A stretch of DNA of 64,000 nucleotides from Larimichthys crocea (lineage: Eukaryota; Chordata; Actinopteri; Sciaenidae): NCBI RefSeq assembly GCF_000972845.2, contig NC_040017.1, forward strand, positions 21,586,742-21,650,741. Reading direction: 5' to 3'. Both the position numbers and the translations under genes were made by a program. Positions 46,040-58,400 of the stretch are shown piece by piece. Within the stretch, counting starts at the first letter, position 1. The number at the start of each line of letters is the position of its first letter. The notes under the pieces were generated by a model that was not told where the DNA came from, searched no databases, and worked only from the letters and a program-made list of their open reading frames with translations.

Positions 46040-48428
46040 CTGAAGAATCTCTACAGTTTTAAGTCGGGATGTGGCAGGCTGCATCTTTTTTTTAAAAACT
46101 GAATTAGATTACAGAGTTAGTGGGGACAGAACAATAAGTAGCAGGAATATTAGCAGGAAGGGAAACGTCTTTACATGCACACTAATAATAGCTGCAAGAA
46201 ACGGGGGCTGGGAGCTCGATGGGATTCTTCAAAGAGCAGGTTTTTGACACTCACAGATGGTTACTTAGAGATAAGACTATCCATCAAAGAAACTGTGACA
46301 GTTATGCCCAATTTACAGCCATACATAGTACACATTAGCATTTCTTTGAACCACTTAAGACTTGGAGTGCCATTATCAATCCCTCCCATGTATCATTTTT
46401 GTGCATTACAATAGCTCAGCATCAGCATGCACTAATATGATGTAAAAATGTGTTGTTCTGTATAATACTTCCCCCTGGATCTTGGATAATTAATATAATT
46501 TAAAAGAAAATGTTGATAAGAGTTAACATTTTGCTGTATTTTTAGAATGTGTGTTGCCTCTCCTCGGTCCATACTTTATAAACAAGATATAGTTATTGTG
46601 GGTGTATCGCAGAACTCTCTGCATTAATAAAAAAAACAAATTTACCAAGTTATCCACTGTGGACTGTTTGCTCTGTATTCTGCTATAAGCAGTTAAAAGA
46701 TGAAAGACTGCAGGTGGAAATAAGAAATATGAAGTGTGGGCTAAGAGGAGAAACTACATTTGTGCATTAGAGCATTTACATTTGGGGGAATCGTGGCTTT
46801 TATTTAACTAGCACAAATCGTAAGTATGTCAAATACAGTATGAAGATACTTCATGTACAAATTGTATAGAAAAATAATCATCTTTTTTTGAAGATTCCTA
46901 CTCATTTATGAGGCTTTTGTCCACATTTTGCACAAATAAAGCCCAAACACACTTGCTTTATTGATACTGTAATACAGGATATCTCTGTTTCTTTATATAC
47001 TGTAGATATCAGTGCTTATTGGAAAGAATATAAAGATCTTTCATTTATTCAACATGCAGCGCCTGAGTGTCATAATCTTCTTCTATGTAAAGGAAATTTG
47101 CTGTTTCATTTCACTGTAGACTTTGCATAATAAGGCTGCAGGCTGATACTGTTTCATATCCTATGCTTATTTCAACACGGTGCACACCTTAAATAGCTCG
47201 GTTGGTGTTAGACTTGTCTGTCAAGCTCACAGGAACAGGCCTCATGAGGCCGGATAGACGAATGGATATTAAATCTGAAAACAAACAGCCTGCATGCGTG
47301 CTTCATATTGTGAAAGATTTAGATTCACAACGCAAATGATGCAAACAAAACAGCCACCGGCTCGTTCCACGACGGCATACAAGAGGACATGAAGGTGTCA
47401 TCTGTAATATGACTTACTGCGTTACAGCGATGGTGTTAATAATCACTTCTGTTTCTTTCATCATGATCACATTCAGTTGCAAAACAGGCTCTTGGGTCTG
47501 TTCTCAGAGAAACAATATTTCTTGTGTGTATCACTGCATGTGTGAAACAATGGAAATCTGCTGTTTTCTATGGGATGCAACAAAGGGCAGCCAGAAGAGG
47601 CCTTGCAACAGAGGAATGATTGCCTAGCAACATATAGTACCAACAGTGGAAGACCAGCAGTACGGTCTAATGGTGCAGGAGGATTCAGAGAGGACCACAA
47701 GTTGTTTTATTTTAACCCTTTTTATATTTTAGTGTTTTGATCAGAGATTATATTCAGAGGGTGTGCACTGTATTCAATGAGTTTTCTGCAACTAGGTATG
47801 GAAGATTATGTATTATATGTAGACTAATAATGCAGTAATAATACAGGTTTTCTGAAGAATCATGGAATCAATGACATATTATAAGAATATCCTTATTGTC
47901 CATGTGTTTACATAAGGTGGTGCTGTTATTTTGATGTGTCTGGTGTGCTGACAGCTCCAGCCATGTCTGGTTTTACACTGCCACCTGCTGGTTCATTTGC
48001 AGGAATCCGAGCATCTGCTGCTGTCTGCGTGTGAGCGTGGCAAAAAAACCCAAAATAAATTACATTAATTAAATACAAGAACGGCCCCTTTGATGTCTGC
48101 AGCACAGACCTACTTATAGAGGATGTAGCTATTTCTGTGCAAAATTCATTGCACAGTAATCTGCTTATCCTTTCATTATTTTTTTTCGTTTTGCACAGTC
48201 AGTGATATCCTGATGACTCGGTGAGGTTTGTTTTGGTGGAGGATTAGGAATGAGGATCGGTGCAAACTGGAGAAGAAACGTACGTTGACCGTAAGGATCA
48301 ATGCCTGACACTGTGATGCACAGGCATTTCCTGTCTGAGCACGGTTCATCTTCCGCCCTGATGCCCTTGTAGTAATCATATGGGAAGATTACTTAGCCCT
48401 CAGTGCTGTCTTACAGGCAACAACAACC

Positions 48429-48429
<1 letters not shown>

Positions 48430-48516
<87 letters not shown>
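48430..48516. repeat. (GATA)n microsatellite
   Basis: About 21 uninterrupted GATA units. A CCAT tract follows at about 48555-48590. Confidence 0.97.
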
Positions 48517-50102
48517 TTTATGTTTTATGAGGTCTTTGAGCTCCCTTTTAGGTCATCCATCCATCCATCCATCCATCCATTCATTTAATCATTCATTCAT
48601 TTAGTACAGCTGGACTTTGTAGTTTGTTTTTTATCTGCATAAATAAAACATTAAATGCATACTTTTACTGCATTGACAAGGACTTCAAGTTCTCTCAAGT
48701 GGCCTTGAACTTGATTGCCACTACAATGTATGAATGCATGACTGCTTAGGGCTTCCTTACGTTTGCCTGATTATACTTCCTAGTGATGTGAATGACCTGG
48801 TTCAAAGAGCTGAGTGATAGTAGAATAAGAAGCAGCATTTGGACGCATTTTAAAAAAATTGAAAACACAATGGCTGCATGCAGAATTTTGCCAAGCTGTC
48901 GCCACAAAACAACCTTCACAGACACATGAGATCTGTGCATCCAACAGTCAATAGCTGTCCTTTTTAAGTTTTTATAGGTGTTTCTATATGCTTTGTGTAG
49001 CAGAGTGGTTCTACAAGCAAGCTAGTGCAGTAATTGGGCAGTTACAAGGGTCTGTAAACACAATGAAAACAATTGGCTACAGCAATTTATTGATATTAGA
49101 AAATGTAATTTTTACTTTTGAATGCTTCAGTACAAAGAATGTATTGAATATACATGATATGATGTGTACATATATGTCATGACCTTGCTCTGAGAGTCAT
49201 GGCAAAAAGGGAGTCCACACCATGTACATTTGTCCAAACAATTCTTTATTAAATCAAATTAAACCAAATTAGACCAAATTAATCAATCAAAAGGATTTAA
49301 AGTTATGGAGTGTGTAAAAGCAGTGGTATCAGTGGTGTAGTGTGTGCATGAGTGTGTAAGTGTTGATAGTGTGAAACAAAAGCAAAGGACAAAGTATCAA
49401 ACCAAACCAAACCTGACTGGGGACAGAGGAGCCCAGAACGGGGCAGAGCCGGAGAGAGATCAGAGAAGAGAGTGAGCAACTGGCTGCAGTGGCATAAATA
49501 CTCTAATCCAAAGTAACATAACAGAAAGCACCTGCAAACAGAGAAACCACACCCAGAGAAGAGGAGGAGGAAGAAATAGATCACACCCAGGAGAGGAGGA
49601 GGAAGGGACACACTCAGGATGCCACATAGGGCATCACAACATACAAATCATAAGTCAAAAAAGTGCCAAATTTGGCTAAATTATGAAAGGTATAAGTGGT
49701 AAAAAAGAAGAGCCGTTTGGAAACCGAAAGAGCAAACCAGTCAAACGATCTGACTCCTAAAATATCGAACTTCTCATCACTAATACTTCCAAGCTTCACA
49801 CTTTACTTGTAACAGAGTATATTTGCAGTGTGGTTCTGTTATAAAAATTAGGATTTTACTGGGGTTTTAATTCATATAGTGTGTGTGTAATCTGTCTTTT
49901 GCATGTCTCGTGCACTTCCCTTATTTGGCATGTGATTTACTGAGGCTGGCAGGGAGAGATAATTATAAATCAACAGTACAAGGTTAGGAGAGACAGGCTA
50001 TCTGTATCAGTGGGGAGGTGTCAGAGACAGCCCATTTTTAAAAAATGTATAAGAACCAACTGTTAGAGCTCCTCAGGGAGCCTTTTCTCTGTAACCCCTT
50101 TT

Positions 50103-50874
50103 GTGTGTTGCACTGTTAAACACTCCTTCTTGTACAAGAATAATAAACCCAACTTAAACTTTGATACTTTGAATTTAAAAAGTCCCATAACACATTGGTC
50201 CAGTATTGTGAATGAACTGACTGCTATCTTCTGTGTTCCAATACGGATGGACCCTGTGTGCCTGATACTTGGTCTCCCAGATGGTCGGATCACTGACAGT
50301 AAACACAGGAGACTTTTGAATATACTGACTTTTGCTGCTAGAAAGAACATTCTACTTTCCTGGTCCAAGAATGTTGCTCCAATAAAAAAATCATGTCACA
50401 ACATTGTTATGGACTGCATTCCTAGTGAATACATCACGTGCATGCTTCACTCCAAAATGGATGCTTTCTATAAGGTCTGGGACCCTTACTTGCAGCATAT
50501 TGGGCCCACCCTGTCATCCTCCTTGCTTTGTGGATTTCCCATATCAGCCTAGCCTGTCTTTGTGACTTTGATAGTGCTCACTATCTAACAGGCACCTTGT
50601 AGCCTCGCTATGTTGGTATGCTCTGTATTTATTCTCTTCTGGATATTGCCTTGTCTTGCGGCAGGAGGTTGAAAGGGAGGAAGCTGGATAAAAATGTGCC
50701 CACTGTCCATTTTTATTTTTATTTTCATAATTATTTTCTATTTACTGTGCCCATATGGCCATATTCTGGTGTCTTTTCCTTTTCTGCCTTGTCCGAGCAG
50801 TTCGTTGTGTTTTGTGTTGTGTTTTTAAAAAATGTAATTAAAAAAAAAATTCCATAACAGGTTCATTCTCCAGC
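50103..50874 (+). mobile_element. L1-type LINE: ORF2 C-terminus and 3' UTR, 5'-truncated
   Basis: An open frame at 50103-50552 encodes a sequence resembling the far C-terminal part of L1-clade ORF2: W-S-S-I-V-N-E-L-T-A-I-F, then D-P-V-C-L-I-L-G, then L-N-I-L-T-F-A-A-R-K-N-I-L-L-S-W, then M-D-A-F-Y-K-V-W-D-P-Y-L, and a stop. No endonuclease or reverse-transcriptase core is present. A 3' UTR of about 300 bp follows, ending in the A-rich GTAATTAAAAAAAAAATTCC. That last part (unit A, 50749-50874) recurs at 51754-51871 and 52065-52179. Confidence 0.7.
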
Positions 50875-50942
50875 TACGGAAGCCCTAAAGGGTCATACAT
50901 AACAGGTTCATTCTCCAGCTACGGAAGCCCTAAAGGGTCATA
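50853..50942. repeat. Exact two-copy tandem duplication, 45-bp unit
   Basis: The unit 50853-50897 is repeated at 50898-50942. It spans the junction between the LINE tail (ATAACAGGTTCATTCTCCAG) and the start of the inverted-repeat element (TACGGAAGCCCTAAAGGG). Confidence 0.9.
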
Positions 50943-51753
50943 CATACATCCATTTTATTCCACCCATTTTACCGTGATAACAAGATAATTTTTCTCCGTT
51001 TTCCCGTGATAACGAGATAATTATTTCGAGATCTCGAGAAAACAAAACGATAGTCTAGTGTATTAAATCAAATGCGCCCGTATTACAGAATGTATGGCAA
51101 ATGCATGTAGTCCATGATACGGAGCGAGAAAACCTATTACACCACTGTAAAATCTCTTTGATCCATAGTTTCTGACAAAGGTTGATACACTTGATCTCAG
51201 GACCATCCTGACTGTTGACTCACTCAGTATAAAGCATATTTACTGTATCAATTTTGAGCAATTCATCCTCAAAGTTCATTATTTTGAATTGAAAAGGGCA
51301 TTATGTACAATATTTACTCTACTGTAAAATCTCTTTGATCCAGTTGACATTGCTACACTAAATGTTGTTTCCTGCAATGATTTAATACACTAGACTATCG
51401 TTTTTTTTTCTCGAGATCTCGAATTAATTATCTCGTTATCACGGGAAAACAGAGGAAAATTATCTCGTTATCACTGGAAAATTGAGGAAATTATCTTGTT
51501 ATCGCGAGAAAACGGGTGGAATAAAATGTATGTATGTATATGACCCTTTAGGACTTCCGTAAAAACAAGAACAAATACAGTAAAGGTGTCTCCTGCTCCT
51601 CTGACATTGCTACACTAAATGATGTTTCCTGCAATGATTTAATACACTAGAGTATCGTTTTGTTTTCTGGAGATCTCGAATTAATTATCTCGTTATCACG
51701 GGAAAACAGGTGGAATAAAATGTATGTATGTATGACCCTTTAGGGCTTCCGTA
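50920..51753. mobile_element. Inverted-repeat element B1 (TACGGAAGCCCTAAAGGG ends)
   Basis: The left end TACGGAAGCCCTAAAGGGTC has perfect inverse copies at the right (GACCCTTTAGGGCTTCCGTA, ending 51753) and a near-perfect one ending 51561. Inside, a second inverted pair built from GATAACGAGATAATTATTTC, CGAGATCTCGAG and ACGATAGTCTAGTG occurs at about 50974-51068 and 51377-51515, and its right half appears again at about 51637-51706. The core (about 51168-51290) is shared with B2. There is no open reading frame of note, so it is probably a non-autonomous DNA transposon with a partly duplicated right end. Confidence 0.7.
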
Positions 51754-51871
51754 CACATGCCCACATTCTGTTGCCTTTTCCTTTTCTGCCTTGTCCGAGC
51801 AGTTTGTTGTGTTTTGTGTTATGTTTTTAAAAAATGTAATTAAAATTCCCATAACAGGTTCATTCTCCATC
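51754..51871. repeat. Unit A copy 2 (LINE-tail-like segment)
   Basis: This matches 50749-50874 along its length, including CTTTTCTGCCTTGTCCGAGC and ATAACAGGTTCATTCTCCA. It lies between elements B1 and B2. Confidence 0.85.
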
Positions 51872-52064
51872 TATCGAAGCCCTAAAGGGTCATACATACA
51901 TACATTTTATTTCATAGTTTCTGACAAAGGTTGATACACTTGATCTCAGGATCATCCTGACTGTTCACTCACTCAGTATAAAGCATATTTACTGTATCAA
52001 TTCTGAGCAATTCAGCCTCAAAGTTCATTATTTTATGTATGTATGACCCTTTAGGGCTCCCGTA
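51872..52064. mobile_element. Inverted-repeat element B2 (short form)
   Basis: The ends TATCGAAGCCCTAAAGGGTC and GACCCTTTAGGGCTCCCGTA are imperfect inverses and match B1. The 193-bp interior corresponds only to the B1 core (AGTTTCTGACAAAGGTTGAT onward). It lacks the inner inverted pair, so it is either a deletion derivative of B1 or the simpler ancestral form. Confidence 0.7.
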
Positions 52065-52179
52065 CTTCATGCCCACTTCATGTTGTCTTTTCCTTTTCTG
52101 CCTTGTCCGAGCAGTTTGTTGTGTTTTTAAAAAATGTAATTAAAAAAAAATAATTCCGATAACAGGTTCATTCTCCAGC
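52065..52179. repeat. Unit A copy 3 (LINE-tail-like segment)
   Basis: This is the third copy of the 50749-50874 unit, ending TTCATTCTCCAGCA. It stops about 45 bp before the GC box of the jam3 promoter. Confidence 0.85.
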
Positions 52180-52189
52180 ACTGATTTTG

Positions 52190-52390
52190 TAGGAGGAGGA
52201 GGAGGAGGAGTACTATTAATTTAGCCCCGCCTCTCGCCTGTCAGACAAGGCTGAGGGCTGAACACCTTCCTCTTGCCTTGTAGCTATGGAAACTCGTCGA
52301 TGGCAACATCCAGCAGTCTGCTCCGGCCCATCCTCAGACCTCAGAGGTGCTGAGTGTGTGCTACTGTACCGATAAATTAGACGCTGCAAG
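52190..52390 (+). promoter_or_regulatory. jam3 core promoter and 5' UTR region
   Basis: After the TE array comes a (GGA)n tract (52192-52210), then a GC box CCCCGCCTC at about 52225, then unique sequence up to the jam3 ATG. No TATA box at a convincing distance is seen. The transcription start probably lies within this 200-bp interval. Placement is inferred from position and composition. Confidence 0.45.
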
Positions 52391-52442
52391 ATGGCGATTG
52401 TGAGACGACTCATGGCTTGTGTCCTTCTTTACACCAGCCTCG
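52391..52442 (+). CDS. jam3: jam3 coding exon 1 (signal peptide)
   Basis: The ATG sits in a strong context (A at -3, G at +4). The exon encodes [17 protein letters not shown] plus one base of Gly18, then a GTAAGT donor. The hydrophobic run is a plausible signal peptide core. The second Met (residue 8) is a possible alternative start, but the first has the better context. Confidence 0.88.
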
Positions 52443-55400
52443 GTAAGTACTTATTTCCTCCTCCTTTTTTTTCCACACTCAACTATCATGACAGCGTTTT
52501 TGGGGTGTTTGCACTTAACCATTAGCTGTAACGGAGCTGTCAGAGCTAAACATTAAGAGCAAGAAAAACGCTGTCCTTGTTTTTTTTGTGTGTTTTTATC
52601 GTGCTGGTTTTGTTGTCACGGAGGTATTTTTTACGTTAACTGTAACGTTACGTCGCAGCTGCGCGAATAAAACATTTTTTTAAAAATGACGCACGGTTAA
52701 AAAGCATATGCTTTTTGAATTGACGCTACAGCCTTTAACAGGATTTAAGGGTTAAATATAATACACATTTAATTAATCAAATGTCGACATAAGCTCATCT
52801 GTTTGTGTCAGCATTGATTAATAATGAGGTGACATGTGCAGCATTAAAACAAAAATAAAAACAGTCCACATGGTAAAAAAAGAAAGAGACCTGTGGTGAT
52901 AATAGTGAAATCACAAATCTCATATGACATGCATGTACTGGATTATGCATGCAGACATGACCACCATACCTTTAAAAATGCATGTTGGTTATGCAAAGTT
53001 CAGGAGTGTGTGTGTGTGTGTGTGTGTGTGTGTATTGACCTTTAGTGATGGATGGTGAAAATGACATGCCTCATCATCATCATCCCCCCGGTCCAACAAC
53101 AGCTGCAGGAGCATTTGGAGCGGATCAATGGGTGCTGGGTGATATGTTGCATTCACCCCGGTGTGTGCGTGCACTTAGCGCGAGGTCACCCTGCTCCTGC
53201 TGGGTGAAAATGGCAGTGGAGTTGGGGCAGATTGCATCAGGAAGGTGTTGAAGTTTCTGCAAGTGTGAATCAAATTACCAAGAGCTGAGCTTCGTTTACT
53301 GTCTTCAGAGTGTTTTGGCTCTGACGTGTTTGGATGCGGAGGGGTTGCGGCGAGATTACATTTTCTTTAAGACTAATGTTAGACTGTGTGTGCGATCCAG
53401 GCTTCGTATAACTCGGGACACATCAGTGCACGCGTTTAAACGACTTTGTTTTAAATTAGGAGCATCCTCTCCTCTCAGATAATGTTACACCCCTCGCTGT
53501 GATGTCTTATTTTTAACCGAACCTCCCATCTGCACAATAGATTTACCCTCGGGTGCTAAAAAGAAGAAACCTTGAACCGTAACATTGAATTTTTAGTAGC
53601 TTTTAAGGCTGAGAAATCACACCATCCCACACTGGCAGTATCACATATTAATCCTTTTGTCTATAAAAACTCAAAGATATTTGTTTTACAGTCATGTGCG
53701 ACAGAGAAAAGCAGCAAAAAGTCACATCTGAGGAGCTGGAATCAGATAATCATGGATATTATTCTTGTAAAAATGAGAGAAATTGCTGATTAAAATACCT
53801 GCTGAGATGACTAATTTACAACTCGAGCTCACACTTAATGTTCCTGATAACTCCCACCGTTTCTTCGCATGAAAAATACTGTGGTTGTTTCCCAAAATTC
53901 AGCCCGTCATATTTGGTATCCTGGAAAATGTGTGACCTCCACAGTGAACCTTCTGGAGCGGTTTAGGGACTTTTCATTTGTGTGAGGGAAAACACAGTTC
54001 ACGTGTCCCCTTTCTTACATGTCCCCCCTCATGTGCTTATGTCAACACGACGCTCTCATACTAATCTAACTGTGTGATTAATTATTATTACACAGTCACT
54101 GTAGTATGCAGTGAATCCCGGCGGTCCTCAGTCTTTCCGTGTGGCAGCCAAACCTGCCTTCAGCATATTTGCAAGCGACTGCGCTGGAATGTCTGGGAAA
54201 AAAGCTTTTTATAGACGCACTGGTTCGACGGTTTTGTTTGTTGCAGAGATGGGGATGGGTAGTTGTTTTCATATGTAGCGCAGAGGAGGATTGCAGAAAG
54301 CGGCTATTAAAGAAAGCACATCTCTCTCAGAGCTGACTATAGACCTACTTTGTCTATGCATTACAGTCACACCGGGATTAAAACGAGCCTGTGATTGCTT
54401 TCCAGCAAAGCTCTGAGATTATTTTCATAATTCAAAAATATTGTTTTTCTCTTCACCCATTGTGTCACCGGGGGGACTGACTGTTGTTGCCCAATGCTTT
54501 TATTCTGAGGCTGTATTAGTAATTAGGCACACATTGTCTTGTTAATTGACTGTGGTTATTCGTTCCCACGACCTACTTCTCTGTTTTCTTAAAAAACACT
54601 GCGCCTCGTTGTGTAGTCTTTATTTAGGTTGTACCATACTCACACTTGTAACCACGGTGTTGTTGTAATTTATCACAAAAAAAAAACGACAGAAATCTTC
54701 ATATGTGGAGCCTTTTTTTAGTCAAGCTAAATGTTTGTCCAAAGAGAGGAGAGGGGGGAGGGTGACATGCAACAAAGGTCGCCCACAAGGACTTTTTATC
54801 AGATGGCTTTACAAAGACAAACACATTTCAGCAGAACTTAATGAATTAATCCTGTAAACTTTGACTAACACATTACACACCATCATGCTGTAATCGCTGA
54901 ATCATGTTTTTTAATGCTCTCTAATGTTTTTCTTGCAAGCTTCTATTACAGACTGAGCCCACACCTCTACACTCCAGCGTGCGTGCAGCAGTTCACAGAG
55001 TAGTTTTTAAGCCTCGGTACACCCGGTACACACTCATATGCCAAGGGAGTGTTTGTTGGTCGAGCTTGCGTCTCTCAGGATGTCCAGTCAGAGCCCGGGC
55101 TAAAAATAGCTCTTGATGTACAGGGTGGGAAAGTCAGCAACAGAGACGGAAGCTGAGACCTGAGAGTCAGATCTCATCAGCGTCCGCAGCTGTGCTTGTA
55201 TGACCGGATGCTTCGGCGGGACCTGTGTCAGGCTTTGAGGCTGAGCGTCAGCTGTGCGCTTACCTTACTGTACATCTCAGGGTCACTCTTGCGGTAACGA
55301 GGCAGCTTTGAATAAATACCACAGAGTTAGGAGGAGACGTCTTTGCGGTGTTCAAGGCCCACTCGGATAATTGTTATTATCTCATTTCAGCCTTCGTTTG

Positions 55401-58400
55401 AAAACCTCCACTGGGAGCAGGAATGCCTTCATTACTCAGCATGGGTGCTGTGTACCCAGCAATTATTGCATTTGGAAGTGACACAGACACAATAGGTTGA
55501 GTGCAGGGTACCAGAGGAAGGTGGAAACATTCGTATTTATCCTCCGTATTTGAAATTAGACACACTGTTGAATAATGTGCACATTTGAAATTGTAATTTT
55601 CACATTTTCCTAATTTGTTGTTGCACACCCCTCGCCGCACTCTCGCTTATTTTCCGCTTTCCGCTGGCCCAAATTTGACAAAACCTGTGAATTATGCTTC
55701 TTGCCATTAAAATGACATTTACAAAACAGCGGTGCTTGCTTTAAGGAGTGCACTCAAGCAGGGAACTTAAAATAAGTGCATCTTATGTGTTGTTTGTGCC
55801 AGGAGGGAAACCAAGACGGCTGAATAAATGGGCTTTGAATTTAAGCACATTCCCACTGTTGAGGTATTATTTTTTATTTCTTATGATTTGTTTTTGTTCA
55901 GGGATCTTGATAAATTATTTATTCTGCAAACCTCAGCGCAGATTAGTGTCACAAATTAGCTAAGGGTGCTCAAAAACCCAACAAACTGGAAAAATTAATA
56001 AAAACTGATATTTTAGGGGGCTTCAAAGGGGCTTTTTTATTCCTGAGGCACGCTGTCACCCAAACACTCGGGAGATTAAGTGCAGATGCTCTTTTCTGAC
56101 TTCAGATTTGTTTTTTGACAGAAATCAGACAACCCCATCCACTTTGTGTCTCAGTTTTCCTTCCACTACCAGATGATTTCAACTTCTCTGCATCAGCAGT
56201 ATTGACGCTGATACCCTCGTATACATGCAGCTTGTGTAAAATAACATAAACTCAAATAAAGTGACTGTACTGAAGTCCCATCTTGAGATTTTACTTGTTC
56301 CAGGCACTTTGTACACATGCATTCAGTCGGTGGGTCAGGTGATTGACTTAATCCCTAAAAAACTCCTCAGTTTCCTCGTCTGTATGCTTATGGTGCTCAC
56401 GGTCCTGCTGCATTGTCCTAAAACTGGAGGGACTCTGTATAAGAGTCTTTCCACAGCAGCTCTCCAGGGTGTAGAAACACTCTCACACAAAAAGCTGAAA
56501 AGCTGAAAGTCAGCACTTTAACCTCAGCGAGGGTTTCACTTGAAATGCAGCGCAGTGGAATAAAGCCAAAACAATAAAAGTGTCCTACTCTCCAGATATT
56601 TACAAACGCACGCCTCTGTATTAATATTTTTATTGCAGCAGTCTAACATTTAGAACGACGTGCCACCATCACCAGCCAAATTATCATCCAATTAACCACC
56701 ATAAAGGAGCCATATCAAACACTGAAGTCAGAATGTTTCAGTTTACGCCAAAAGGAATACGTGTTCATTAAAAATGCATTTCAAATCGTGCACATTGTGG
56801 CCCTCAGGTGTTAATCCTCTTAGAGAGAAATGTGAAGTAATTAATGAGATAAGTATGACCCTAAATCAGCTCCCAAAGGCTCTCACACTCTCTGAGAGGT
56901 TCTATTTTTATCACCCTAATCCACCGTTTATCAGGCAACATGCCCAGTCGATAGTGTCTGCTAATGAAAACGTTTGTGTGTACCATCAGGGTTACTCAGC
57001 GTCTAAGTGTCTCCCTTTTTCTCTCCCCCCCCTGCAGGTCACGTGCCATCATCACTCGGGGTAATCCTCCGAACCACGGACAAGACTGTGTGGGCAAACG
57101 AGTTTGAGTGTAAGTTGTTGGAAAATCACTCCAGCTTATTATTTAATCAAAGTATGTTTTGTTTTTTTCTTCTTCTTCCTCCGGCTCTCACGCAGTGTGT
57201 TTTCTTTCACAGCCATCGAACTGACCTGTTTAATAGAGTCCATCTCCACAAACAACCCGAGGATTGAATGGAAAAAGATTAAGAACGGCATCCCCAGTTA
57301 TGTGTACTTTCAGAACAAGATAGCAGGTAAACCGCTCGGAAACTCTCTTTTTTGAAAACTCCATCAACCAGTTAGAGCACACTATTTCAAAGGCATGTCT
57401 CGGGACTTGGAGGCTTTGCTGAATGAATGGTACCTTAAAAGAACTTGGCACTGAGGTCTGTTTTTCACACTGCGTATGTGAATGAGCAATTGTAATGTGT
57501 TTTTCTCTCTGAAAAAGGGGACCTGGAGCACAGAGCTCAGCTCAGAGAGCCTGCCAACATCCTGATCTTCAACGCCACTCGGTCAGACACTGCAGAGTAC
57601 CGCTGCGAGGTGGCTGCCATCGATGATCAAAGGGACTTTGATGAGATCCTTATTAGTCTTGCAGTGAGAGGTACGGTTAGGGGGTACTTTTCTGAGATAC
57701 TACATCACTGACTGGTCCGTGATTGGTTGAGACTTCATCTGGGTTAAACAAAAAACGATGCACTTCAGAAAGATAAATTTCAGGTCCTTTTCTTTTCATA
57801 TTTTTTCTTTTAGAAGAAATATTACATTAATGTAATAAATCTTAAAGGAATAGTTTTTGGGGAAATGTGCTTAGTTGTCGCCAAGACTTAGACGAGAAAA
57901 ATCAATAAGAATCTTTTTCTTCTCCTTTAAATATGAAACTACAGCCCAGTAGCCGATTAGCTTCGTTTATCACAGAGACTGGAAGCAGGAGAAACAGCTA
58001 GCCCGGCTTTTTCCAAAGGTAACAAAATCTGTCGACCAGCACATCGAAAATAATGTTGTTTGTTTAATCTGCAAACGCTGTTTGAAAACAGAGACGTGCT
58101 GCGTTACAGAGTTATGTGTCAGACTGTTGTTACAGTGAGGTCGGCGACCTCAGCAACACTAGAAGTCCCTCCAGTTTCCACTAGAGTTTAATATTCGGTA
58201 CAAACTCTTAGTTAATACTTGTGAGGTGCTGCATAATGAAGCTGTGGTCGGCTAACCACGCTCTTCTGGATGTTCCCGGAGAAGCGAGACAGAGGATTTG
58301 ATCTCTGTCCCTAAAATTTCAAATGAGATAATATCAGATTATCTAATTTAAGTGAAACTCATATAACCTCGCTTTTTTGTTGATGTTATTTCTGATGTAA

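Larger units (their letters stand above)
37600..50090. other. Intergenic region between igsf9b and jam3
   Basis: No exon or RNA gene is recognised on either strand. CpG-rich sequence continues to about 38.1 kb. Simple repeats include TG near 38028-38045, TCTG near 38369-38393, poly-T near 38422-38443, CA at 46002-46039, a long GATA tract at 48430-48516 and a CCAT tract near 48555-48590. A MITE lies at 43862-44670 and a LINE-like tail at 45465-45555. With the TE block at 50.1-52.2 kb, this forms the ~15 kb head-to-head spacer between the two start codons. Confidence 0.7.

Noticed and set aside
48430..48590. CRISPR-like array of short repeats
   Set aside because: The repeats are GATA and CCAT microsatellites without spacers, in a vertebrate genome.
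50103..50552. A novel 149-residue gene between igsf9b and jam3
   Set aside because: The residues match the C-terminal end of L1-type ORF2 and are followed by a LINE-like 3' UTR.
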